Assembly (NCBI GenBank): GCA_937872175.1
Contig: CALMPI010000037.1
Span: 1-64,000, forward strand
Source: an uncultured Flavobacteriales bacterium
GTDB lineage: Bacteria; Bacteroidota; Bacteroidia; Flavobacteriales_F; PHOS-HE28
DNA length: 64,000 bases
Direction: 5' to 3'
Made by a program: the position numbers and the translations under genes. The notes under the pieces were generated by a model, which saw nothing but the letters and a program-made list of their open reading frames with translations, was not told the origin of the DNA and ran no database searches. Positions 42,379 through 50,631 of this stretch are shown here, one piece after another. The first letter of the stretch is position 1. Each line of letters begins with the position of its first letter.

Positions 42379-44211
42379 TCAGCGGAGCAGGCGCAGCTGT
42401 CGGGTGGGTCCATCGCCGGCTTGGTGCACGCGCAGCACGTAGGCCCCGGGGGCCAGCGCGGTGGCGTCGAACCGCCAGCGGTCCGCGCCGTTCGGCGTCA
42501 CCGGTAGCTGCAGCACACGGCCGCTCCCGTCCACCAGGTCCAGCCCCAGCACGGGCGCACTGCCCGGGCCCAGCACCAGGTCCACAGGGCCGTTCGCTGG
42601 GTTCGGCATCAGGACGATATCCTGCTGACCGCGCAGGTCCACGGGCACCACCGCGCTCAGCGTGCTGCTGCCGTCCATATCGGTCTGCCGCAGGCGGTAG
42701 TACAGTTGGGTCGGCGGCGCCTCGTCGTCATGCGCCTCGTAGGTCAATGTCGTCTGTGCATCCCCTGCACCGGCCATCTGCGCCACGGCGGTCCACTGCT
42801 CCAGGTCCTCGCTGCGTTCCACGGTGAAGCCCGCGTTGTCCTGCTCGCTGGCCGTGGCCCAGGTCAGCCTCACACGGGAGGGGCCGATGGCCTCCGCGGT
42901 GAAATGCAGCAGCTCCACCGGCAGCGGTGTGCTGAGGATGTTCGTCGTCCCCAGCGTGAACCGCCGGTTGTTCTGCAATGCGCTCACTCCGGCGAAGCGG
43001 TACATCCCGCCCCCATCGTCGATCGCTCCGCTGATGGGCGTCTCATCGGCGAAGAGGCCGTCGTTATCGGTGTCGACCAGGAGGCGCAGTTCCGAGGTGG
43101 TCACAGGACCGAGACCGTTCAGGTCGAAGCTCATGTCCACGTTGCCCACGTTCACGGCGCCGCCGCTCGCATTCACTTCGCTCACGCGCCACACGCGCTG
43201 CCAGCGGCCCTGCACGCCCGTGGGCAGATCGGTCACGCCCCAGGTGCCCAAAGCGCCGCCCTCGTGTCCCCAAAGGAGGAATTCGTTGTCCTGCAATCCG
43301 CCATACCCCGCCTTGCTGATGAGCACGATGCCACTTCCGCGACCGGCTGTCTGCAGATCGCCGCTGCTGGTGCGCCCGATGCCGGCCACGTCATGGTCGT
43401 GGTCGCCATTGCCGGCGTCGTCCTCGTTGTAGATATCACCTGTGGCGAGGCTCCTGCCGTACTTGGCGGCCAGGTAGTTGTTCACGAGCAACCGTTGGGT
43501 GGCGTTCAAGCGGGCGTTGAAGGCGATCACTTCAGCCATGTCGCCGTTCACGACCCGGCCGGTGGTGCTGCGCTCGTTGCCGATGAAGAGCGGGTGATTG
43601 TTCGTCTGCGGCGTCTTGCTCTCATTGTCGGTGTGGATGCTGCCCGCGTTCTTGTACACATCACGCCCGACGGACGTGTTGTAACTGTACTCGATCACAT
43701 CGAACGCGGTGGTGGTCACCTGGCCGCCGGCCGAGCTGGGGAAGGTGCGGGTGGCATCGGTGTAATAGGTCGGGGTGTGCACATTGCCGTCCAGGTAGCT
43801 GAGCATCTCGTAGTTCTCCTGGGAGTCGTTCCCCTTCACCATCCAGGCGTTGTAGTCCTTCAGCAGGTCGGCCGTCACCACGATGAAAAAGTGCCAGGCG
43901 GTCAGGTCGATGCTGCTGTGGTCGGCCACCCACAGCTGGTCGTCGCTGCCATCGAAGTCCAGCGAGGGGTAGCCGTTCACCGAACCGGTGACGTAGGCGG
44001 GCGTGGCCGTGGGAATGGTGCCGGGCAGGACGGCGTGGTTGGCGTTGCCGCTCTGATCGCTCCACTGGCTCACCGCGCCGCTGCTGTGGGTGACACCGGC
44101 ATCGGCCCGCAGCCAGAGCACGTTGGTGGCGCTGGAGCCCACCCCACCGGGGCCGGTCTGCGCACCCACGGAAAAAGAGACGAGGAACAGGGGAATGCTG
44201 AGCACACGCAT
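42379..44211 (-). CDS. T9SS-secreted LamG-like protein, paralogue C
   Basis: A 610-residue paralogue. The ATG at 44211 opens the signal peptide (MRVLSIPLFLVSFSVGAQ); an upstream start at 44283 would add 24 non-signal residues. The N-terminal LamG-like half has STDGGATW-free strands such as SIDLTAWHFFIVVTADLL, then DVAGIGRTSSGDLQ and NEFLLWGHEGGALG. The middle (VTTSELRLLVDTDNDGLF and TLGTTNILSTPL) is almost identical to A, whereas the last 150 residues diverge from A and B (STLSAVVPVDLRGQQ). It is the upstream member of the cluster. Confidence 0.88.
   Translation of the reverse strand: MRVLSIPLFLVSFSVGAQTGPGGVGSSATNVLWLRADAGVTHSSGAVSQWSDQSGNANHAVLPGTIPTATPAYVTGSVNGYPSLDFDGSDDQLWVADHSSIDLTAWHFFIVVTADLLKDYNAWMVKGNDSQENYEMLSYLDGNVHTPTYYTDATRTFPSSAGGQVTTTAFDVIEYSYNTSVGRDVYKNAGSIHTDNESKTPQTNNHPLFIGNERSTTGRVVNGDMAEVIAFNARLNATQRLLVNNYLAAKYGRSLATGDIYNEDDAGNGDHDHDVAGIGRTSSGDLQTAGRGSGIVLISKAGYGGLQDNEFLLWGHEGGALGTWGVTDLPTGVQGRWQRVWRVSEVNASGGAVNVGNVDMSFDLNGLGPVTTSELRLLVDTDNDGLFADETPISGAIDDGGGMYRFAGVSALQNNRRFTLGTTNILSTPLPVELLHFTAEAIGPSRVRLTWATASEQDNAGFTVERSEDLEQWTAVAQMAGAGDAQTTLTYEAHDDEAPPTQLYYRLRQTDMDGSSTLSAVVPVDLRGQQDIVLMPNPANGPVDLVLGPGSAPVLGLDLVDGSGRVLQLPVTPNGADRWRFDATALAPGAYVLRVHQAGDGPTRQLRLLR
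42785..43220. repeat. block shared by paralogues C and A
   Basis: It corresponds to about 38971-39406 in A (offset 3814) with few differences. Paralogue B differs in the middle of this block. Together with the A-B block it gives alternating best matches along A. Confidence 0.7.
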
Positions 44212-44410
44212 GGCTGGTCGTTGGCGCGCTTCGTACGTCCGTTCGACACACGGGGTTACCGCATGGACGAACGCTCCGGGCACTTCGACGAGCGCTCAAC
44301 ACCGCCACCGACGCAGCACCTGATCGCCCGGCACCCTTGCAGAAGGGAAGATCCGACCAGGTCAGGAACACGAACGTCCGGCGCCCATGGCGATCGGGCG
44401 ACCCTCCAGG

Positions 44411-44968
44411 TCAGGCCGGACGGACCGCGCTCACCGGAGCACGGGTGATGTGGGCCAGATGATGGGCGCAGTGCCAGGCATAGAGCTCCAGCGCCTCCGC
44501 CAGGCCGATCTCGCGCTGCTGCTCGGGATGGATGAAGCTCCGGTCCCACTCCGCATCGAGCATGGCCCGCATCACCACGGCCCAACGGGCATGTGAACCG
44601 CGGATGATCGCCAGTGAGGGCTCAAGGGGCATGGTGCGGGCATCCTCCTGATCGGCCCAGAGCGCCTCCATGTACGGCTTGATGGTCGGGCGCTCCTCGG
44701 TCAAGGCCAGCTTGAACCGGTGCAGGCTCTGGCCGTGGCTGTCGGCGATGTGGTGCACGAGCTGCCGGACGGTCCATCCGCCCGGACGATAGGGCGTGTC
44801 CAGGTCCCCATCGGACCAGCCATCCAGCGCGGCCTCCAGGTCAGCCGGGAACCGTTCGATGCGGGCGATCAGCTCTTTCCTGCGTTCAGATGTGGAGGCC
44901 TTGGTGCCGCGCACGAAACGCCCGATGGGGTACTTGAACGGATCAAGGGGATCGGAGGGACCGGACAT
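44411..44968 (-). CDS. DinB/YfiT-like putative metal-dependent hydrolase
   Basis: A 185-residue DinB-superfamily four-helix protein close to YfiT and bacillithiol-transferase proteins. The metal triad fits His residues in VHHIADSHGQS (about 79-89) and WHCAHHLAHI near the C-terminus. The N-terminus DPFKYPIGRF and the WTVRQLVHHIADSH segment are typical. Such enzymes transfer or hydrolyse small thiols or amides, and the substrate is unknown. A CACCTTTG box is four bases before the ATG. Confidence 0.88.
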   Translation of the reverse strand: MSGPSDPLDPFKYPIGRFVRGTKASTSERRKELIARIERFPADLEAALDGWSDGDLDTPYRPGGWTVRQLVHHIADSHGQSLHRFKLALTEERPTIKPYMEALWADQEDARTMPLEPSLAIIRGSHARWAVVMRAMLDAEWDRSFIHPEQQREIGLAEALELYAWHCAHHLAHITRAPVSAVRPA

Positions 44969-44972
44969 GGGG

Positions 44973-44980
44973 CAAAGGTG
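44973..44980 (-). promoter_or_regulatory. -7 box CACCTTTG for the DinB gene
   Basis: Seven of eight match the consensus; four bases before the ATG at 44968, between the PIN stop and the DinB start. Confidence 0.45.
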
Positions 44981-44982
44981 CG

Positions 44983-45417
44983 CTACTTCCGCACCACCAC
45001 ATGCTTCAGCAGGAAGTCCTTCGGGGTCATCACCTCCACGGTGGCGAAGGCCCAGTCCCGGCGGTCGTGGGTCACGAGGCACGAGCACCCGGCGTCCAGG
45101 GCGGAGAAATACTGAAACCCATCCTCGATGTCTGTGATGCGCGCGTCGGCCATGGTGCGCTCCACGGCCTTGGGCCCCATGGTGGTGATCTTCAGCTTCT
45201 CCGCCAGCAACGCGATCTTCTTCCGCGCCAGCTTTTTCCCGTTCTTCTTCCCCGCGAAATAGGCGCCGATCGCCAGGCACAAGGGCGAGGTGTGCACCGC
45301 GAATCGCCTGTCATCCGCCAGGCTCAGCACCCGGGCGCAGGCGCTGAAGCGCGGGTACTCATTGCAGAGCACCGTGACCAGCACGTTGGCGTCGAGGAAG
45401 ATGCGCTTGGGTGGCAT
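44983..45417 (-). CDS. PIN-domain toxin
   Basis: A 144-residue PIN-domain protein. The first acidic residue is Asp9 in IFLDANVLVTVL. A later DARITDIEDGFQYFSAL and the THDRRDW strand supply the remaining acidic positions of a PIN nuclease. Its partner is the DUF6364 gene at 45514. PIN toxins of VapC-like pairs cut RNA, but the target here is unknown. The two genes are split by a 97-bp gap holding a hairpin element, an unusual spacing for such pairs. The N-terminal ATG at 45417 gives the expected short lead to the first Asp. Confidence 0.85.
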   Translation of the reverse strand: MPPKRIFLDANVLVTVLCNEYPRFSACARVLSLADDRRFAVHTSPLCLAIGAYFAGKKNGKKLARKKIALLAEKLKITTMGPKAVERTMADARITDIEDGFQYFSALDAGCSCLVTHDRRDWAFATVEVMTPKDFLLKHVVVRK

Positions 45418-45428
45418 GGGCGAAAATA

Positions 45429-45506
45429 TAAACCGCAAAGACGCCAAGTCCGCTAAGAATTGCGCTGCGGAATTTCCTTTTGCGCTCTTTGCGCCTTTGC
45501 GGTTAT
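45429..45506. repeat. MITE-like imperfect hairpin between antitoxin and toxin
   Basis: The outer arms AACCGCAAAG (45431-45440) and CTTTGCGGTT (45495-45504) are exact inverted copies. The inner parts (CGCCAAG.CCGCTAAG against GCGCAAAGAGCGCAAA) pair imperfectly. Words like CCGCAAAGACGC recur as small palindromic repeats in many genomes, so this may be a non-autonomous repeat inserted in the toxin-antitoxin operon. It can fold in RNA and might affect toxin translation. Confidence 0.7.
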
Positions 45507-45513
45507 CTCTTTC

Positions 45514-45777
45514 CTACTTCCTCCTCCGGCTCGCCAGGTAGTCCTTCTTCACATCCCGATCCGCGGCGTTCTTGCGCACGTAGGTCACCTCCCCTTCGGC
45601 CACCTGGTGGATCCAATCGCTCACGGGCAGTTCATCCAGGCTGCGGTAGCGGGTGTCCGTCACCTTGCTCAGCATGAACTCGATGAGCCGCGAGAGGCTG
45701 ATGTTGTTGGCCTCGGCGAAGGCTTTGGCCCGCTCGGCCACGCCCGCATCGAAGCTGAGGGTGAGCTTGGTGTCCAT
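45514..45777 (-). CDS. DUF6364 antitoxin-like protein
   Basis: An 87-residue protein starting MDTKLTLSFDAGVAERAKAF, with a short ribbon then helices (AEANNISLSRLIEFMLSKV) as in ribbon-helix-helix antitoxins, and a C-terminal basic tail (KKDYLASRRRK). DUF6364 proteins are usually paired with PIN toxins, as here. The ATG at 45777 gives the family start. It probably binds its own promoter and neutralises the PIN protein. The function is inferred from the pairing. Confidence 0.8.
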   Translation of the reverse strand: MDTKLTLSFDAGVAERAKAFAEANNISLSRLIEFMLSKVTDTRYRSLDELPVSDWIHQVAEGEVTYVRKNAADRDVKKDYLASRRRK

Positions 45778-45831
45778 GGCAATAGGTTTGTACGGCAAAC
45801 ATAGCACATCAATACGTACTAACCACTCATT

Positions 45832-46362
45832 TCACTTCTCCATCACCCAAGCGCCGCCAAGGAGTCGTCCATCCGCAGCGACATTCAAGATGCGCCTCCG
45901 CTTCGCCCTCCTCTCGACAAGGCTCCTATTCCCGCATCGGTCCTTGCGCGCGCGACAGTCGTACTCAATCGCCCAAACGCTTCTATCCTGTCCTACGGAA
46001 TGCTCCGTCCATGAATAATGCCTGAGCGACTGGTCAATATCCGGCTCACTACACACGAAGACCATCTCGATAGGACGCATGTGGATGCGATCAAAGCTCA
46101 TGAGATAGTACAATGATCCTGTTCCGCTGGCATCCCCGAGCATGATGATCGAGTATAGCACCGAATCCGACAACAGCACCGTGGTATCAACCTGAGCCGT
46201 CCTAAGGTCCAACATGAATGCCAATGAATCGAATGCGCCGCATCGTGCGAGATCAGCGCTGTCCAAAGCCAGCTGCTTCCGCAGCTTCTCAGCGATTGGT
46301 TGTGCGCCGAGGCCAACAGCCACTGCAGTTAGCGCAATGAACGACAATAGGCGTAGGATCAC
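45832..46362 (-). CDS. uncharacterised secreted protein
   Basis: A 176-residue protein with a signal peptide (about 1-20, LLSFIALTAVAVGLGAQP). The mature part is mixed alpha/beta with two Cys pairs (CRARKDRC near 138 and earlier single Cys), and ends GGAWVMEK. No family is recognised. The DNA is visibly less GC-rich than ffh next to it, like the toxin-antitoxin pair on the other side, so the stretch may be acquired. It overlaps ffh by 4 nt. Confidence 0.65.
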   Translation of the reverse strand: MILRLLSFIALTAVAVGLGAQPIAEKLRKQLALDSADLARCGAFDSLAFMLDLRTAQVDTTVLLSDSVLYSIIMLGDASGTGSLYYLMSFDRIHMRPIEMVFVCSEPDIDQSLRHYSWTEHSVGQDRSVWAIEYDCRARKDRCGNRSLVERRAKRRRILNVAADGRLLGGAWVMEK

Positions 46363-47699
46363 CTCCTCATCCCCTGCATCGCCTGCATCTGCTGCATCAT
46401 GGCCTTCATCTTGGTCTTGTCCCCCATCATCTTCATCATCTTCCGCATCTCCTCGAACTGCTTCATCAGCTTGTTCACCTCCTCGATGCCACGGCCGCTG
46501 CCCATGGCCAGGCGGGCGCGGCGCGAGCCATTGATGAGGGACGGGTTCTTCCGCTCGGCCGGCGTCATGCTCTGGATGATCGCTTCGATGCCCTTGAAGG
46601 CGTCGTCCGGGATGTCGACGTTCTTCAGCGCCTTGCCCACACCGGGGATCATGCCCATGAGGTCCTTCATGTTCCCCATCTTCTTGATCTGCCCGATCTG
46701 CTCCAGGAAGTCATCGAAGCCGAACTGGTCCTTCGCGATCTTCTTGTTCAGCTCGCGCGCCGCCTTCTCGTCGAACTGCTCCTGCGCACGCTCCACCAGG
46801 CTCACCACGTCGCCCATGCCCAGGATGCGCCCCGCCATGCGGTCCGGGTGGAACTCGTCCAAGGCCTCCATCTTCTCGCCGGTGCCGATGAACTTGATCG
46901 GCTTGTCCACCACGCTGCGGATGGAGAGGGCCGCACCACCGCGCGCATCGCCGTCGAGCTTGGTGAGCACCACGCCGTCGATGTTCAGGCGGTCGTTGAA
47001 AGCCTTGGCGGTGTTCACTGCGTCCTGACCGGTCATGGCATCCACCACGAAGAGCGTCTCCTGTGGCTGGATGGCCTTCTTCACCCGGGTGATCTCGTCC
47101 ATCATGGCTTCGTCCACCGCCAGGCGACCGGCGGTGTCCACGATCACGGCGGTGAATCCGTGCTGCTTCGCGTAGGCGATGGCGTTCTGCGCGATGGCCA
47201 CCGGATCGTTGTTGGCGCGTTCGCTGTACACGGCGATGTCGAGCTGCCTGCCGAGCGTTTCCAGCTGGTCGATGGCGGCGGGGCGGTACACGTCGCAGGC
47301 CACCAGCAGCGGGCGCTTGCCCTTCTTGCGGATGTGGTTGGCCAGCTTGCCGCTGAAGGTGGTCTTCCCCGAACCCTGCAGGCCGCTCATGAGCACCACG
47401 GTGGGGTTGCCGCCCATGTTGATGCCGGCCGCCAGGCCGCCCATCAGCTCGGCCAGCTCGTCGTGGGTGATCTTGGTGAGCAACTGGCCGGGGCTCACGG
47501 TGGTGAGCACGTTCTGCCCCAGCGCCTTGGCCTTCACGCGGTCGGTGAAGTCCTTGGCGGTCTTGTAGTTCACGTCGGCATCGAGCAGCGCCCGGCGGAT
47601 CTCCTTCACGGTCTCCGCCACGTTGATCTCGCTGATCTGGCCCTGGCCCTTGAGGACCTTGAACGCTCTTTCGAGCTTGTCACTGAGGTTCTCGAACAT
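46359..47699 (-). CDS. ffh: signal recognition particle GTPase
   Basis: A 446-residue Ffh. The N domain is residues 1-95. The GTPase has G1 GLQGSGKTT at 106-114, the DTAGR box, and TKLDGDARGG. The methionine-rich M domain closes the protein (MMGDKTKMKAMMQQMQAMQ). It targets membrane proteins together with FtsY and 4.5S RNA. A TAACTTCG box on the minus strand is 22 nt before the ATG. The previous gene overlaps by 4 nt. Confidence 0.98.
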   Translation of the reverse strand: MFENLSDKLERAFKVLKGQGQISEINVAETVKEIRRALLDADVNYKTAKDFTDRVKAKALGQNVLTTVSPGQLLTKITHDELAELMGGLAAGINMGGNPTVVLMSGLQGSGKTTFSGKLANHIRKKGKRPLLVACDVYRPAAIDQLETLGRQLDIAVYSERANNDPVAIAQNAIAYAKQHGFTAVIVDTAGRLAVDEAMMDEITRVKKAIQPQETLFVVDAMTGQDAVNTAKAFNDRLNIDGVVLTKLDGDARGGAALSIRSVVDKPIKFIGTGEKMEALDEFHPDRMAGRILGMGDVVSLVERAQEQFDEKAARELNKKIAKDQFGFDDFLEQIGQIKKMGNMKDLMGMIPGVGKALKNVDIPDDAFKGIEAIIQSMTPAERKNPSLINGSRRARLAMGSGRGIEEVNKLMKQFEEMRKMMKMMGDKTKMKAMMQQMQAMQGMRR

Positions 47700-47721
47700 C
47701 CTGCTTATCGCTTGAGGGGCA

Positions 47722-47729
47722 CGAAGTTA
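47722..47729 (-). promoter_or_regulatory. -7 box TAACTTCG for ffh
   Basis: A good TAnnTTYG match, 22 nt before the ffh ATG. Confidence 0.5.
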
Positions 47730-47801
47730 GGGAGGGGCGGGGGTTGTCCGCGGAAGCGCCGGCCCACACGTTCCACCGTTCGGAATGCTTGCTTTGACCC
47801 C

Positions 47802-48314
47802 ATGGGACGCTCGACAAGGCTCGACAAGGCCCTTCACCCGATCTGGTCGACCGCATGTCTTCTCACCTTGCTTTCTTCCTGCGGTGATCCCGGCAGGTCG
47901 GGCGGATGGAGCGAGCGGACAGGTGCGGACAGCCTTATCACCGCCATCGCCGCTCTGGACAGCGCCCTCTTCGCCGCCTTCAACGCCCATGATGCGGACC
48001 GCCTGGGCACCTTTTTCACTCCCGACCTGGAGTTCTACCACGACAGGGGCGGCCTCGGAGGCTTTGACAGCACCCTGGCCGGTTTCCGTCGGCTCTTCTC
48101 CCAAGCCGCCACGGCCGATATGCAGCGCGAGCTGGTTCCCGGCACACTGGAGGTGTATCGGCTTGGCGAGTTCGGTCTGCTCGAGATCTGCCGGCACCGC
48201 TTCTGCCACACGGAGAACGGGACCAGGGAATGCGGCACCTTCAAGAACGTCATGGTGTGGCGGAAGGAGGGCGACAGGTACAAGGTGAGCCGGGTGATCA
48301 GTTTCGATCATTGA
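47802..48314 (+). CDS. NTF2-like (DUF4440) lipoprotein
   Basis: A 170-residue lipoprotein (lipobox LLSSC, Cys near residue 27) with an NTF2-like fold: ALFAAFNAHDADRLGTFFTPDLEFYHD is the DUF4440-type start, and the last strands are FKNVMVWRKEGDRYKVSRVISFDH. Such domains occur as enzymes or ligand-binding modules; nothing specific can be assigned. The ATG at 47802 was chosen over internal alternatives because the signal begins there. It diverges from ffh. Confidence 0.8.
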   Translation: MGRSTRLDKALHPIWSTACLLTLLSSCGDPGRSGGWSERTGADSLITAIAALDSALFAAFNAHDADRLGTFFTPDLEFYHDRGGLGGFDSTLAGFRRLFSQAATADMQRELVPGTLEVYRLGEFGLLEICRHRFCHTENGTRECGTFKNVMVWRKEGDRYKVSRVISFDH

Positions 48315-48335
48315 GGGGGCCAGGGAGCGCCGGCC

Positions 48336-48343
48336 TACCTTCG
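48336..48343 (+). promoter_or_regulatory. -7 box TACCTTCG for the PNPOx-like gene
   Basis: A TAnnTTYG match ending three bases before the ATG at 48347, a leaderless-type spacing. Confidence 0.55.
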
Positions 48344-48346
48344 GCC

Positions 48347-48892
48347 ATGGCCAGGTTCCTTCCGGCGCTGGACGAGCGGCTCACGGCCTTCATCCGGGCG
48401 CAGCGCATCCTCTTCACGGGCACGGCGCCGCTGAACGGCCGGATGAACGTTTCACCCAAGGGCCTCGACACCTTCCGCGTGCTCTCCCCCACCCGCGTGG
48501 GCTACCTGGACCTCACGGGTAGCGGCAACGAAACGGCCGCACACCTGCTGGAGAACGGCCGCATCACCTTCCTGTTCTGCGCGTTCGAGGGACCGCCCTT
48601 GATCGTACGGCTTTACGGCCAGGGACGAGCGGTGCAGCAGCACCATACCGAATGGCAGGCGCTGCGCCCCCACTTTGGCCTGCCGATGCAGGGTGAACGG
48701 CAGCTGATCATCGCGGAGCTGGAGAGCGTGCAGACCTCCTGCGGTTTCGGCATTCCAGAGTTCGCGTTCAGGACGGACCGCTCGCAGCTCACGGACAGGG
48801 CCGCACACAAGGGACTGGAAGGCCTGGCCGCCTACCGGCTCGAGAAGAACAGCACGAGCATCGACGGGGCACCGACAGGATGGGAAGGATGA
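48347..48892 (+). CDS. pyridoxamine 5'-phosphate oxidase-like flavin protein
   Basis: A 181-residue split-barrel protein of the PNPOx-like superfamily. The strand MNVSPKGLDTFRVLSPTRVG, the TGSGNETAAHLLENGRITFL segment (the FMN-binding turn) and IVRLYGQGRAV are typical. The family includes FMN or F420 oxidoreductases and binding proteins, so the reaction is open. It is followed by the hydrolase gene with a 13-nt overlap. Confidence 0.88.
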   Translation: MARFLPALDERLTAFIRAQRILFTGTAPLNGRMNVSPKGLDTFRVLSPTRVGYLDLTGSGNETAAHLLENGRITFLFCAFEGPPLIVRLYGQGRAVQQHHTEWQALRPHFGLPMQGERQLIIAELESVQTSCGFGIPEFAFRTDRSQLTDRAAHKGLEGLAAYRLEKNSTSIDGAPTGWEG

Positions 48893-49677
48893 TCCGGAGA
48901 CCGACCGGGGGCCTGCGCACGGCACGGCCGAACCTGCTGGTCGTCGTCATCGGCCTATGGATGTGCTGTGCGAACGATCGAGCCAACGGTCAGGTGCGGC
49001 TGGACACCCTCACCTGGACGGACAGCCTGCGCCACCGAGCGATCCCCGTGGCCTTCTACCATGTGCACGGGGACACCAAGGGCCTGCCGGTGGTGCTCTT
49101 CAGCCACGGGTACAACGGGAACCGTCCGGGCGCCTACCTGCGGTACGGCCATCTGGCGACGGCCATGGCCCTCGCGGGCTGGTTCGTGGTGAGCGTGCAG
49201 CATGAACTGCCCACGGACGAGCCCCTGCCGTTGACAGGCGTGGCACAAGTTGTGCGACGGCCGAGCTGGGAGCGTGGCGTGGCCGACCTGCTCTTCGTCC
49301 GTGACCAGCTGCGGCGCACACGTCCCGAGCTGGACCTGGAACGGCTCACGGTGATGGGCCACAGCCAGGGCGGGGACATCAGCATGCTCTTCGCAGAGCT
49401 CCACCCCGATCACGTGGAGCGTGTGCTGTCGTTGGATAACCGACGGATGCCCCTGCCCCGCACGCGCGAGCCACAGGTGTGCAGCATCCGCAGCAGCGAC
49501 CAGCCTGCGGACGAAGGGGTTCTGCCCAGTACTGAGGAAGCGCGCGACCTGGACATGCGTGTGCGCATGTCCTCCGTGCCACACAACGCCATGGACGATG
49601 GTGCGTCCCCGGAGCAGCGCGAGGAGCTCACGGAGCTGATCAAGGAACTGCTGCGCAACGAAGCCTCGGCCCGTTGA
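48880..49677 (+). CDS. exported alpha/beta hydrolase
   Basis: A 265-residue hydrolase with a signal-like hydrophobic stretch (about 18-31, NLLVVVIGLWMCC). The nucleophile elbow GHSQGG is at 160-165 (Ser162). VVLFSHGYNGNRPGAY supplies the oxyanion region, and VPHNAMDDGA near 238 holds the likely catalytic His. Its size and motifs recall platelet-activating-factor-acetylhydrolase or chlorophyllase-type esterases. The substrate is unknown. Start codons at 48880 or 48889 are both possible; both overlap the PNPOx gene. Confidence 0.83.
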   Translation: MGRMIRRPTGGLRTARPNLLVVVIGLWMCCANDRANGQVRLDTLTWTDSLRHRAIPVAFYHVHGDTKGLPVVLFSHGYNGNRPGAYLRYGHLATAMALAGWFVVSVQHELPTDEPLPLTGVAQVVRRPSWERGVADLLFVRDQLRRTRPELDLERLTVMGHSQGGDISMLFAELHPDHVERVLSLDNRRMPLPRTREPQVCSIRSSDQPADEGVLPSTEEARDLDMRVRMSSVPHNAMDDGASPEQREELTELIKELLRNEASAR

Positions 49678-49692
49678 TCCGTCGACCTTCGG

Positions 49693-50505
49693 TCAGCGCA
49701 CCCTTCCTCCCGCAAGTTTTTTCGTGACCAAGGGCGGCCGCTCGTCCCGCAGGAACACCCACTTCGTCTCCGTGCTGTCCGCAGCGGAGAAGCGATAGCC
49801 ATCCCCGTCGTAGGCCTTGATGCGCTCGGCCTCCAGGATGCGGTGTTGCAGGATATACCGCGCCAGCGCACCGCGCTGGAACTTCACATACACCTGCAGG
49901 GACTTGTAGCCGCCCGGCGCCTCGTCCTTGAACTCGGGTGTGATCACACGGGCACCGAGCGTGCCGAGCCGCGCGGCCTTGCTGTACTCGGCGGAGGCCA
50001 GGTTCACGACCACACCGGAGCCGGAACGTTCCAGATCGGCCCTCAGGATCTCGGCGATGCGATCACCCCAATAGGCATACAGGTTCCTGGCCTTGCCGAC
50101 ACCGAAGGGTGTGCCCATCATCAGCCGGTAGTCCTGCATGAGGTCCAACGGCCGAAGCAGGCCGTAGAGCCCGCTGAGGATGCGCAGGTGGTGCTGCCCG
50201 AAGTCAAGGTCGGCTGCGGAGAGCGACCGTGCATCGAGGCCGCGGTACACCTCGCCGTTGAAGGTGAACACGGCAGGGCGGGCATTCTCCGGCGTGAAGG
50301 GCGTCGACCAGCGTTCGAACCGCTGGTGGTTCAGTTCGCCCAACGCGGGGCTCAGGTCCATGAGGTCGGCGAGCTTCTTCGCGCTCAGGGTCCGCAGCTT
50401 GTTCACCAACGGCAGGGCGTGCGCCAGCAGCACAGGTTCCGTGGCACCGGTCATGACCGGTGTTTCCCTGGCGAGGTCCTTGGCGGGCGAAAGCAGCACG
50501 AGCAT
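49693..50505 (-). CDS. yaaA: peroxide stress protein YaaA (DUF328)
   Basis: A 270-residue YaaA-type protein. The signature starts MLVLLSPAKDLARETP, and FNGEVYRGLDA, LRILSGLYGLLRPLDLMQDYRL and VVNLASAEYSKA match the family. In E. coli it lowers free iron during peroxide stress. A TACTTTG box (minus strand 50512-50518) is 6 nt before the ATG. It is convergent with the hydrolase and diverges from the sigma factor. Confidence 0.95.
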   Translation of the reverse strand: MLVLLSPAKDLARETPVMTGATEPVLLAHALPLVNKLRTLSAKKLADLMDLSPALGELNHQRFERWSTPFTPENARPAVFTFNGEVYRGLDARSLSAADLDFGQHHLRILSGLYGLLRPLDLMQDYRLMMGTPFGVGKARNLYAYWGDRIAEILRADLERSGSGVVVNLASAEYSKAARLGTLGARVITPEFKDEAPGGYKSLQVYVKFQRGALARYILQHRILEAERIKAYDGDGYRFSAADSTETKWVFLRDERPPLVTKKLAGGRVR

Positions 50506-50511
50506 GCTGGC

Positions 50512-50518
50512 CAAAGTA
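50512..50518 (-). promoter_or_regulatory. -7-like box TACTTTG for yaaA
   Basis: It is the same seven-base variant seen at 12343-12349, six bases before the ATG. Confidence 0.4.
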
Positions 50519-50631
50519 CGGCCCATGGCAGCGGTCGGCGAGGTCTCCTTGGCCGCCAGCGGGTCGGTTCCGAGGGTCGGTGTAACCTTTCGGCGGATCC
50601 GGCGACTATCTGTTCGGAGCCCCACAGGACC

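Noticed and set aside
38565-44211. The repeated paralogue blocks as insertion sequences
   Set aside because: The repeats code for export domains in intact genes, with no transposase or terminal inverted repeats.
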